DNA of 7,017 nucleotides. Origin: Candidatus Alectryobacillus merdavium (GTDB lineage Bacteria; Bacillota_I; Bacilli_A; RFN20; CAG-826). A model generated the notes under the pieces. It saw only the letters and a program-made list of their open reading frames with translations. It ran no database searches and was not told the DNA's origin. The stretch lies in assembly GCA_017694735.1 (NCBI GenBank), contig JADIMN010000062.1, forward strand, positions 1-7,017, read 5' to 3'. The translations under genes and the position numbers were made by a program. Shown here one piece after another: positions 1 to 6,550 of the stretch. Position 1 is the first letter of the stretch. Every line of letters begins with the position of its first letter.

Positions 1-79
1 ATCCTCCAGGATCATCTATATGTTCACCTGCTTTGTACTTTTTGATGCAATCTAATTTAAATTTTTTTGTATATCTCAT
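1..79 (-). CDS. IS3-family transposase OrfA (helix-turn-helix), N-terminal fragment
   Basis: Only the first 26 codons are visible; the frame is still open at the left edge. The translation begins MRYTKKFKLDCIKKYKAGEH and continues with IDDPGG. This matches the start of IS3-family OrfA proteins, in which a (K/R)YT..FK...(V/I)..Y..G pattern forms the first helix of the N-terminal helix-turn-helix that binds the element ends. The ATG at 79 follows an AGGAGGG ribosome binding site 11 nt upstream, slightly long spacing. In this family OrfA is usually joined by programmed -1 frameshifting to a downstream OrfB with the DDE catalytic domain, which would lie outside the window. Whether the element is intact cannot be judged here. 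Confidence 0.78.
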   Translation of the reverse strand, partial: MRYTKKFKLDCIKKYKAGEHIDDPGG

Positions 80-104
80 ATGAAAAAAGACCCTCCTGTT
101 AGTT

Positions 105-129
105 GGTCTAACATTTGGGTCTCAGCTCA
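105..129 (-). repeat. Terminal inverted repeat of the IS3-family element (left end)
   Basis: On the minus strand this 25-bp segment runs from 129 to 105, beginning TGAGCTGAGACCCAAATG and ending TTAGACC. It resembles the terminal repeats of IS150-group elements, which begin with TG and carry an A/C-rich ACCCAAA block followed by GTTAGAC. Its partner repeat is not in the window, so the inner limit is approximate. Confidence 0.7.
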
Positions 130-143
130 TTTGGTGCCTATTT

Positions 144-2453
144 TTATTGAAATTGAAAATTAATTACTGCTTTATCTGAATTTAATGATTCAATACTTAT
201 AATAAAGTCTAGATCGCTGCCGTTGTTAAATTGATTGTTCTCAAAAAATGCCGTACATAGACTTGAATCTAGAACATCACCTTCTTGGAATAATGCATAA
301 TTTTCATCAAAATATGTTCCTTCTAAAGATTGATAATTAGTTGTAAGAGCTTGAATTTCTCTATAGTTTTTAGGATTCTCATATAATCTACTATTTGAAT
401 TTAATAAATAATAAGTTTCATAAACTATATCATTATCACTACCACTATAAATACTTGTTTCTATACTATCATTAGAGCTTGGATCAAAATAAACAGATTC
501 AGTACCGTTTTGAGCAAAAGAATAACTAATCGCAGCTGTATTTTCAACAGGATCAATATATGCTTTAACAAGTCTTGCATCAACATGATAAATTCTTATT
601 CCATAATTTGGTGAACCATTATTAAATTTAACTCCATAACCAGAATATCCATAAGTTGCATCGTGTTCTTCTAAACCACCTGGATAATAAAATTCAATCA
701 TTAAATACTCATCATAAGGAGCGTTTGAAAATTCACCTCTACTTGTTGGAAGAATGATACAATCACCATTTAAATAAGATGGAGATATTTCAATTTGGCA
801 ATCACCTAAAACAACATATGGTGAAACCCAATTATATAAAAATTTAGTATAAGCGTTATGATCTCCTAAGTTGTAAGACATCATATCGTAGTGACCTAAA
901 GGACCTCTATTAGTATTGTTATAATAATCTGCACTTCCTAATAAATGACCTGTTTCATGAATATAAGTATGAGATTCAGTTCCATAAGAATTTTCTAATT
1001 GGAAAGAATATCCGGCATTAGCATATTTATTGAAAGTAGGATTTTCATTATTAGGACTTAAAAATGTATTTGCAACATATGCCCAATAATTAGAAGAAGA
1101 AAATGAAGAATCATAAACGCTTGTAAAATTATTATAAACAAGCCATACTACATCAATCCAACCATCTTGATTTTGATCATAATCAGTAAAATCAACACTT
1201 ACATTATTAACAGTTAATCCTTGTTGAGATATATCATTAAGAATTGTACAAGCACTCTCTCCAATTTCTATATGTTCAAATTCATAAGCGGTTATACTTG
1301 GAACAAAAACATCACTCATAACAAAATTAAGATTTAATCTTTGAAAACTTGATTCATTATAATAAGAAGATACGCTATTCCATAATCCAAAACTACCAGC
1401 ACTTCCGTTAAATGCAGTTTCAAGATTATCTAGTTCACTTTGATAAAAGTCTCTTATATCAAATCTAGAATTACCTTTTTCAAATTGAACTGGAACAAGT
1501 AAAACATCTAAATTTCCAGTAGTTTGTAAAGTAGGACTTTTATAACCTGCGGATCCATCGTAAGTATCAAATTTAATATCCGTTGACTCTAATTTATAAT
1601 AATTTCCAATTATTGAGATATCCATTTTAATTGGTTCTAAATTACTGTTAACTAAATTTAAACAAATTGTGTAATCTTCTTCTTGTGAAAAGGAAATAAA
1701 ATTATTTTTAAATGAAAAGTTATCATTCTCACCAGTAATTTCAATTTTATAACTTGATGTTGATTTAGGAAGAATATAAACAAAATCTAATAAGTTATAC
1801 TCAATATTCCTACTTAAATCTAAGGTAACATTATTTTTTAACTTAAAGGAAGTTGCCATGACTTCTTGACTTGAAGAATATTTAAAAATTAAGTTATTTA
1901 AATTTAAATCGCTACTGGAAACAGCTATTCTAAAATTATCCGTTAAAATAGGATCATCAAAATTTATAATTGCAGTATTTCCATTATAATCAAGAGATGT
2001 TGAGTATTCTCTTCCATCCATATAAATTTTTATGCTAGAAACATCATTTTCTTCATTAGTAATACCATTAAAATAAATTGATGATAAAAAAACTTCCTGA
2101 TTTAAACTAAATTCTAAATAACTTTTTGAAGAAATATCGAAGAATAGCTCTCCATTATTATTTACAACACTATTTGATGACAAATCTAATATTTCAAAAG
2201 CATTATTAGATAAACTTAAATCATTTACATTTAAAGAAGAGCTATTTTGATTTAAAAAGGTAATTCTAATACTGCTAAAAATAGGTTCAATTACACTAGT
2301 AGTTGAATCTTCAACTGATGTGGTGAAATCATCACTACTTGTAGTTGTTTCACTGCTATCTTGACTAATAGATGTTGTTTCATCACTAGTATTAAAACTA
2401 CATCCTGATAAAGAAAACATCAAACTAAATAATAATAGAAACCCTCTTTTCAT
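144..2453 (-). CDS. M6-family (immune inhibitor A-like) metalloprotease lipoprotein
   Basis: A 769-residue secreted zinc peptidase, probably anchored to the outer face of the membrane. Residues 1-18 form a lipoprotein signal: KR, a hydrophobic stretch, then the lipobox L15-S-G-C18. A Ser/Thr/Asp/Glu-rich linker (about 20-55) follows. Two beta-rich regions without a clear family (about 60-195 and 200-290) precede the M6 domain (about 295-550). That domain contains a calcium-loop-like DYDQNQDGWID (424-434), the zinc site HETGHLLGSAD (499-509; H499, H503, D509 as likely ligands, E500 catalytic) and a GHYDMMSYN Met-turn-like segment (about 520-528). A long C-terminal region (about 550-769) is uncharacterised. 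An upstream in-frame TTG at 2468 was rejected because it overlaps the GAGGAGGG ribosome binding site (2466-2459), which is well placed for the ATG at 2453. The gene follows the NTPase by 21 nt. Substrate unknown; M6 relatives degrade host or environmental proteins. Confidence 0.9.
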   Translation of the reverse strand: MKRGFLLLFSLMFSLSGCSFNTSDETTSISQDSSETTTSSDDFTTSVEDSTTSVIEPIFSSIRITFLNQNSSSLNVNDLSLSNNAFEILDLSSNSVVNNNGELFFDISSKSYLEFSLNQEVFLSSIYFNGITNEENDVSSIKIYMDGREYSTSLDYNGNTAIINFDDPILTDNFRIAVSSSDLNLNNLIFKYSSSQEVMATSFKLKNNVTLDLSRNIEYNLLDFVYILPKSTSSYKIEITGENDNFSFKNNFISFSQEEDYTICLNLVNSNLEPIKMDISIIGNYYKLESTDIKFDTYDGSAGYKSPTLQTTGNLDVLLVPVQFEKGNSRFDIRDFYQSELDNLETAFNGSAGSFGLWNSVSSYYNESSFQRLNLNFVMSDVFVPSITAYEFEHIEIGESACTILNDISQQGLTVNNVSVDFTDYDQNQDGWIDVVWLVYNNFTSVYDSSFSSSNYWAYVANTFLSPNNENPTFNKYANAGYSFQLENSYGTESHTYIHETGHLLGSADYYNNTNRGPLGHYDMMSYNLGDHNAYTKFLYNWVSPYVVLGDCQIEISPSYLNGDCIILPTSRGEFSNAPYDEYLMIEFYYPGGLEEHDATYGYSGYGVKFNNGSPNYGIRIYHVDARLVKAYIDPVENTAAISYSFAQNGTESVYFDPSSNDSIETSIYSGSDNDIVYETYYLLNSNSRLYENPKNYREIQALTTNYQSLEGTYFDENYALFQEGDVLDSSLCTAFFENNQFNNGSDLDFIISIESLNSDKAVINFQFQ

Positions 2454-2458
2454 TTTTG

Positions 2459-2466
2459 CCCTCCTC
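2459..2466 (-). promoter_or_regulatory. Strong Shine-Dalgarno site deciding the peptidase start
   Basis: The minus strand reads GAGGAGGG, with its GGAGG core 6 nt before the ATG at 2453. A possible TTG start at 2468 would put this site inside the coding sequence as Arg-Arg codons, so the ATG is preferred. The next gene's strong own site suggests substantial independent translation within the operon. Confidence 0.8.
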
Positions 2467-2474
2467 AATTTTTA

Positions 2475-3431
2475 CTATTCTAAATAAAATTCCTCCAAAT
2501 ATAGGTTATATATTAACCTATAATCCTCGTTAATTTTATAATTTTGCCCAAAATTTAAACAATAATCAAGAATAACTTTTATTTCAATGTAATCGTCTTC
2601 TTTTAAATCGTACTTTTTTAATTCGTTTTCAATTTTAAAGTCAATATGTTCTTTTAAAGATTCGTATCTACAAATTGGATCTCTATAAACGGATTTTACA
2701 AGAACAATAATATAAAATAATAGGTTTTTGCAGTATTTTTTATCATTTAGTAAAGATTTATCTATTATATTTTCATTGTTTATTAATCTTTTAAATACAT
2801 CATCAACTTTTTCAAAAACTCTATAATTGTTTTTTATTAGTTCAATTTCATAATTATCTAAGTATTTAAAAATAAGAGGATATTTATTTTCTAAATTTTG
2901 TTTTTTAAATAAATCTGTTTTTAAAATTCTATCAAAAGCTTTTTCTAGACATAACTCAAAATTATGTCTTGCACCACCACCCATTTCTTTTAAATTAGAA
3001 ACAATAATAACTTTTGCTTTACTACGAATTAAATTTTGTACATAAGATATTAAAGTATCATAATCACTACTAGCATATCTTTCTAAATCATCTAAGAAAA
3101 TGATACAAGATGGATTATCATTTTTAATTTTCAAGATGAAATCTAAGTCATTTTTATTATTATTTAAATAAAGTAGAGGATTTATAGCGCTTGGAACAAT
3201 TTGATTTATTGGTTTATCTTTAATAATTTCTGTATATAATGCTGTATTAATATCATCAACATTAGTTTTTCCAAGTAATGACAAATAAAATACCCTACAT
3301 CCATTATACTTAGAAATAAATTCATTAATTAAATAAGTTTTACCACTTCCCCATGGGCCATCAATTAAGATTAAATTGTCACTACTTTTATCAAAGTTTA
3401 ATAAATAATTTAATAATGATTCTCTATTCAT
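2475..3431 (-). CDS. KAP-like P-loop NTPase, compact and without membrane segments
   Basis: A 318-residue predicted cytoplasmic ATPase. The Walker A motif is GPWGSGKT at 25-32, in the GPWGSGKT form common in KAP-family (STAND-related) NTPases. A Walker B strand with acidic pair follows at about 110-117 (IIFLDDLER, D114 and D115), close to the KAP signature hhhhDDLDR. A strand ending VIIVSN (141-146) fits sensor 1. The segment EKAFDRIL (163-170) matches the position where KAP proteins carry a conserved EK. The C-terminal half (about 180-318) is charged and predicted helical, with no recognised domain. Typical KAP proteins are longer and often have membrane helices inserted in the NTPase domain; none are seen here. 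The ATG at 3431 overlaps the kinase stop by 8 nt behind GGAG, so translation is probably coupled. Biological role unknown; the family assignment rests on motifs only. Confidence 0.75.
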   Translation of the reverse strand: MNRESLLNYLLNFDKSSDNLILIDGPWGSGKTYLINEFISKYNGCRVFYLSLLGKTNVDDINTALYTEIIKDKPINQIVPSAINPLLYLNNNKNDLDFILKIKNDNPSCIIFLDDLERYASSDYDTLISYVQNLIRSKAKVIIVSNLKEMGGGARHNFELCLEKAFDRILKTDLFKKQNLENKYPLIFKYLDNYEIELIKNNYRVFEKVDDVFKRLINNENIIDKSLLNDKKYCKNLLFYIIVLVKSVYRDPICRYESLKEHIDFKIENELKKYDLKEDDYIEIKVILDYCLNFGQNYKINEDYRLIYNLYLEEFYLE

Positions 3432-4287
3432 TTTTACTCTCCAAAATATCTTTTACAAAATTAAGTATATTATGTTCAAAATCAACACCATATTTTAAAT
3501 CAGTCTTATTTTCAATAGTACTTAAAACACTATTATAAACAAATTTTATTGAGGTTTTGCAGGCTTTTTCTAGCGTAAGACCATTTAATAGACAAGATAA
3601 AATACTTGAAGCAAGTAAATCTCCTGTACCATGAAAATAGCCTTCTTCTTTTTTATTATCAATATAATCAAATTTGTTATTCTCTTTATCATAAGAGAGA
3701 AGACCTAGCCTATTTTCATATATTTCAAGCCCAGATATAACAACATACTTAGGTCCTAAATTTGAAAGTTTTATTGCTATATCTTTAACATCCTCAAGAC
3801 TATATTTTTTCTCACCAATATAATCAATACCTAGCAAAAAACAAGCTTCAGTTAAATTAGGAACTAAGCAATCTGAAATTTTTGCTAAATTCACCATTGC
3901 TTTTGCAAAATTAATATCAAATGCAGGATACATTTTTCCATTGTCTGCCATTACTGGATCAACAAATACTAAAGAATTATCTTTTCTTAATTTTTTAATA
4001 ATATTTATTATTAAGTCAATTTGATCAATACTTCCTAAATAACCTGTATAAAAACAATCAACATCTAAATTTAAAGATTTGAAATGTTCTACAATTTTAC
4101 TCATTTCTTTAGTTAAATCTAAGAAAGTATATCCTTTAAATCCTCCAGTATGTGTTGATAAAATTGATGTAGGTAAAACGCTACATTCAATTCCTGCACT
4201 TGAAATAACTGGAAGTGCTTCAGTTAAACTACACTTCCCTACACAACTTAAATCATGAATTGCCAAAACTCTTTTTAACTTACTCAT
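3424..4287 (-). CDS. pdxY: Pyridoxamine/pyridoxal kinase (PfkB/ribokinase fold)
   Basis: A 287-residue cytoplasmic kinase that phosphorylates pyridoxal or pyridoxamine with ATP in vitamin B6 salvage. Its length equals that of E. coli PdxY. Visible family motifs include the N-terminal AIHDLSCVGKCSL (about 9-21), STHTGG (44-49), VDPVMADNGKMY (109-120), VPNLTEA (142-148) and the anion-hole/catalytic HGTGDLLAS (219-227, catalytic Asp223). The HDLS and STHTGG forms are typical of the Firmicute pyridoxamine kinase group rather than ThiD (HMP kinase), the main alternative. An in-frame TTG at 4302 was rejected: the ATG at 4287 follows GGAG closely, and using it leaves 1 nt between this gene and the ZIP stop (4289). 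The 3' end overlaps the NTPase start by 8 nt. Which vitamer it prefers cannot be read from sequence. Confidence 0.9.
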   Translation of the reverse strand: MSKLKRVLAIHDLSCVGKCSLTEALPVISSAGIECSVLPTSILSTHTGGFKGYTFLDLTKEMSKIVEHFKSLNLDVDCFYTGYLGSIDQIDLIINIIKKLRKDNSLVFVDPVMADNGKMYPAFDINFAKAMVNLAKISDCLVPNLTEACFLLGIDYIGEKKYSLEDVKDIAIKLSNLGPKYVVISGLEIYENRLGLLSYDKENNKFDYIDNKKEEGYFHGTGDLLASSILSCLLNGLTLEKACKTSIKFVYNSVLSTIENKTDLKYGVDFEHNILNFVKDILESKNE

Positions 4288-4288
4288 A

Positions 4289-5080
4289 CTACTCCAATCC
4301 AAAAATTAAACCAGCTATTAAACAGATTCCTACAATTATTGAAATAAGAGAATAAGAATCATAATATTTTTTAAAATAAACTGGTAATAATTCTTTTAAT
4401 AAAACATATAATAATGCTCCAGCACTAATACAAAGCATTATGCTACTTGATAACTCATTTATTGAATAAGTATAATAACCAACTATTACAAAAATATAAC
4501 TAATTAATCCAACAATAGATGTAATTAAAAAAGCCTGCAATTTATTATTTTTATATTCTAAAAAGCTTTGTGATATCATAAAACCAACGATTAAATTATG
4601 AATGCCAATCATTAATAATGACATCGTAATTCCTAAATTTGTATTTGATGCAAAAGTAACACCTAATGACAAACCCTCAGGAATATTATGAATAGTTATC
4701 GATAAAATAAAAACCAAAAAAGAAAAAAAGAATGTCTTTTTATTATAAAAATTAACATCATGATCTTCACAATCATGATGTTCTTCATGTTCTTCTTTAT
4801 TTACATATTTATCAAATAGAAAGTGCATCAAAAATAATAAAACAAATGTAAGTAACACCACTAATAAAGCATAAATATATCCATAATTTAATGTATTAAA
4901 AGAAGTTATTCCTTCAACAATAATATCTAAAAATAGCATTGATATTAAACTACCTAATGCAAATCCTTGAACTATAGACATTACTCTTTTATTAATTTTA
5001 TTAGTTACAAATGATAGTAAGCTACCAAACATTGTAAATATTAAGGTTCCGATTAAGGAAATAGTAAACATTAATTCCAT
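4289..5080 (-). CDS. ZIP-family divalent metal transporter
   Basis: A 263-residue membrane protein with about eight hydrophobic segments (roughly 5-24, 33-52, 68-90, 116-139, 148-172, 180-202, 211-234 and 242-262), the expected ZIP topology and length. The TM4 signature HNIPEG is at 131-136 with H131, N132 and E135 as metal-site residues. TM7 ends in AGALLYVLLKELLP (220-233), also a family feature. The cytoplasmic TM3-TM4 loop has a His/acid cluster (about 96-108: H98, H101, H102, H107 plus Glu/Asp and C104), as in many ZIP proteins. The TM5 motif is degenerate: HNLIVG (161-166) instead of the usual HN.PEG. Likely substrate Zn2+, Fe2+ or Mn2+, not decided here. No clear Shine-Dalgarno precedes the ATG at 5080; an ATG at 5071 is the alternative. 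It is first in the leftward operon. Confidence 0.9.
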   Translation of the reverse strand: MELMFTISLIGTLIFTMFGSLLSFVTNKINKRVMSIVQGFALGSLISMLFLDIIVEGITSFNTLNYGYIYALLVVLLTFVLLFLMHFLFDKYVNKEEHEEHHDCEDHDVNFYNKKTFFFSFLVFILSITIHNIPEGLSLGVTFASNTNLGITMSLLMIGIHNLIVGFMISQSFLEYKNNKLQAFLITSIVGLISYIFVIVGYYTYSINELSSSIMLCISAGALLYVLLKELLPVYFKKYYDSYSLISIIVGICLIAGLIFGLE

Positions 5081-5081
5081 C

Positions 5082-5109
5082 GTTTTATATTATAAAACAA
5101 AGTTTTATA
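5082..5109. promoter_or_regulatory. Perfect AT-rich palindrome plus third half-site before the ZIP gene
   Basis: GTTTTATA (5082-5089), T, TATAAAAC (5091-5098) form a perfect 8-bp inverted repeat around one base. A third copy, GTTTTATA, follows at 5102-5109. On the minus strand the palindrome contains TATAAT (5094-5089), a perfect -10 hexamer, about 9 nt from the ZIP ATG. It may be an operator, the operon's -10 region, or both. It does not match a metal-regulator box I know, and AT-rich DNA makes chance palindromes more likely. Confidence 0.45.
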
Positions 5110-5133
5110 AAATAATTAAAAAATATATATTAT

Positions 5134-5166
5134 TTTACTTTTCTTTTTCTATAAATTGTATAAAAT
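5134..5166 (+). promoter_or_regulatory. Possible promoter of the glycosidase gene
   Basis: TATAAAAT at 5159-5166 is a good -10 candidate directly preceded by TG, 33 nt before the start codon. The best upstream -35-like sequence is TTTACT (5134-5139), which is weak and at long spacing (19 bp). It is the only reasonable candidate in the short divergent region, but the AT richness limits confidence. Confidence 0.4.
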
Positions 5167-5186
5167 AAAATTGATTTCATTAAACC

Positions 5187-5192
5187 AGGAGG
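5187..5192 (+). promoter_or_regulatory. Shine-Dalgarno site of the glycosidase gene
   Basis: AGGAGG lies 6 nt before the ATG at 5199, an optimal spacing that fixes this start. It contrasts with the divergently transcribed ZIP gene, which has no such site. Confidence 0.85.
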
Positions 5193-5198
5193 AATACT

Positions 5199-6506
5199 AT
5201 GAAAGATTATTTGAAATCACAAACAATTTATCAAGTTTATGTTAGAAACTTTTCTAAAGAAGGAACATTTAAAAAGGTAATAGAAAAACTTGATTATATC
5301 AAAGATCTTGGAACAGATATCTTATACTTGTTACCTATTCATGAAATTGGAGTTGTAAATCATAAAGGAAGTTTAGGTTGTCCATATTCTATTAAAGATT
5401 ACTATTCTATCGCTCCAGAACTTGGAACTTTAGAAGATTTTAAATTATTAATAGAAGAAACTCATAAAAAAGGCATGAAAATTATGATGGATATTGTATT
5501 TAATCATACATCAAGAGATTCAGTTTTATTAAATACACATCCAGAATGGTTTTTTAAGAAAAATGATGGAAGTTTTGGCTCTAAAGCAGGAGATTGGACT
5601 GATGTATTTGATGTAGATCATTCTCATAAAGAATTAGATGAATACATGAGTGATAATTTAGTCTATTGGGTAAAGCTTGGAGTTGATGGTTTTAGATTTG
5701 ATGTTGCTAGCTTAATTCCACTTTCATTTTATAAACTAGCTAGAAAAAAACTTAATAAAGTTAATAAAAATATCATTTTCTTAGCTGAAGCAATTGAATA
5801 TAGTTTTAACTCTTATTTAAGAAGTCTTGGATATATTGCTGAGTGTGATGCAGACTTATTTAAATATTTTGATTTGGCTTATAATTACGATTCATGGCCA
5901 TATTTAAGAGAACACATTCAACAAAATAAACCTATTGATGATTATAAATTATTAGCTGTTACAGAAGATGCAATGCTTCCAGCTAATGCATTAAGAGCAA
6001 GAGCTTTTGAAAATCACGATCAAGAAAGATTAGCTGATTATCTTGATGAATTACACTTAAGACACTACTTAGCTTACTCTTTCTTCTTAAAAGGAACTGG
6101 TTTTATTTATAATGGCCAAGAGTTAATGGCTCATCATAGACCAAGTCTTTTTGATAAAGAAGTCATTGATATGGAAGTAAATGATTCTAATATTAATTAT
6201 TTAAACTTTACTAAAAAAATGATTTCATTAAAACACAATAAACTTAATAATAAATTATTAATTTCATCAATAGATCCAAATAATTCAGATAAAGATTTAT
6301 TTATTGTTCACAATGTATTTAAAGGTAATAAGGAATTAATTGGTTTATTTAATTTATCTACTGATAAAGAAAATGTATATTTATCAAAAGAAGATATTGA
6401 AAAATATCAAGGTACTTATAAAGATTTAATAAGCGGAAAAACAATTCATATTAAAGGTGAATCATTTAAAGTTAGCGAACCTTTATACTTAAAAAAAGTT
6501 AGATAA
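5199..6506 (+). CDS. Cytoplasmic GH13 alpha-amylase-family glycosidase
   Basis: A 435-residue glycoside hydrolase of family 13 that should act on alpha-glucosidic bonds in maltodextrins or related oligosaccharides. All four conserved GH13 regions are present: region I DIVFNH (98-103); region II GVDGFRFDVAS (161-171) with R166 and nucleophile D168; region III FLAEAIE (194-200) with E197 as acid/base; and region IV FENHD (270-274) with transition-state stabiliser D274. The (beta/alpha)8 barrel spans about 5-350, and a short beta-rich C domain covers about 360-433. There is no signal peptide, so it is inferred to act on imported sugars. It is shorter than many secreted alpha-amylases and has no carbohydrate-binding module. 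It is monocistronic here, with its own Shine-Dalgarno site and terminator. The exact activity (alpha-amylase, maltogenic amylase, alpha-glucosidase, trehalose or sucrose enzyme) is not resolved. Confidence 0.92.
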   Translation: MKDYLKSQTIYQVYVRNFSKEGTFKKVIEKLDYIKDLGTDILYLLPIHEIGVVNHKGSLGCPYSIKDYYSIAPELGTLEDFKLLIEETHKKGMKIMMDIVFNHTSRDSVLLNTHPEWFFKKNDGSFGSKAGDWTDVFDVDHSHKELDEYMSDNLVYWVKLGVDGFRFDVASLIPLSFYKLARKKLNKVNKNIIFLAEAIEYSFNSYLRSLGYIAECDADLFKYFDLAYNYDSWPYLREHIQQNKPIDDYKLLAVTEDAMLPANALRARAFENHDQERLADYLDELHLRHYLAYSFFLKGTGFIYNGQELMAHHRPSLFDKEVIDMEVNDSNINYLNFTKKMISLKHNKLNNKLLISSIDPNNSDKDLFIVHNVFKGNKELIGLFNLSTDKENVYLSKEDIEKYQGTYKDLISGKTIHIKGESFKVSEPLYLKKVR

Positions 6507-6520
6507 ACAATTAACAATGT

Positions 6521-6550
6521 AAAAAAGTTTCTCCTCGGAGAAACTTTTTT
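6521..6550. terminator. Bidirectional rho-independent terminator between convergent genes
   Basis: AAAAAAGTTTCTCC (6521-6534) pairs perfectly with GGAGAAACTTTTTT (6537-6550) around TC, giving a 14-bp stem; the C-G pair next to the loop probably opens to leave a CTCG tetraloop. The right arm supplies a T run for the rightward glycosidase transcript and the A run gives one on the opposite strand. It starts 15 nt after the glycosidase stop and overlaps the stop codon of the leftward membrane protein gene (6551-6549) by 2 nt, so it can serve both. Confidence 0.9.

Larger units (their letters stand above)
1..129 (-). mobile_element. End of an IS3-family (IS150-like) insertion sequence, cut by window edge
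   Basis: This is the transposase-proximal end of an insertion sequence whose body continues beyond the left edge. Read on the minus strand it begins at 129 with TGAGCTGAGACCCAAATG, followed by TTAGACC. That has the TG start and the ACCCAAA...GTTAGAC pattern typical of IS150-group IS3 elements. An AGGAGGG ribosome binding site (97-91) and a transposase OrfA start at 79 follow directly, the normal order for the left end of such an element. The boundary lies 14 bp beyond the stop codon of the peptidase gene, in the same transcriptional direction. Family knowledge predicts a short (often 3 bp) target duplication, which would start at 130 with TTT; the other end is outside the window, so this is untested. 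The boundary is inferred from the terminal sequence. Confidence 0.8.

Noticed and set aside
2280..2400. Low-complexity Ser/Thr repeat coding region considered as a possible tandem repeat or phase-variable tract
   Set aside because: It encodes the stalk after the lipobox. The codons are irregular with no exact repeat unit, so slippage is not suggested.
2454..2468. TTG start at 2468 for the peptidase lipoprotein (adding MRRAK)
   Set aside because: The added codons are the Shine-Dalgarno sequence itself, and the signal peptide begins naturally at the ATG at 2453.
3353..3538. Rightward 61-codon open frame opposite the NTPase/kinase junction
   Set aside because: It lies antisense to two well-supported overlapping genes, has no convincing ribosome binding site and resembles no protein; it is a by-product of AT-rich coding sequence.
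4288..4302. TTG start at 4302 for the pyridoxamine kinase (adding MDWSS)
   Set aside because: It would overlap the end of the ZIP gene and consume the GGAG site that serves the ATG at 4287; the kinase fold starts just after that ATG.
5099..5160. AT-rich divergent region considered as an origin, riboswitch or small RNA
   Set aside because: It is short, shows no DnaA-box-like repeats, has no structured GC-containing helices and no terminator; a divergent promoter region explains it.
144..6506. Alternative genetic code (TGA as tryptophan), as in some Mollicutes
   Set aside because: Tryptophan is TGG throughout, and all genes are full length under the standard code, so reassignment is not needed.
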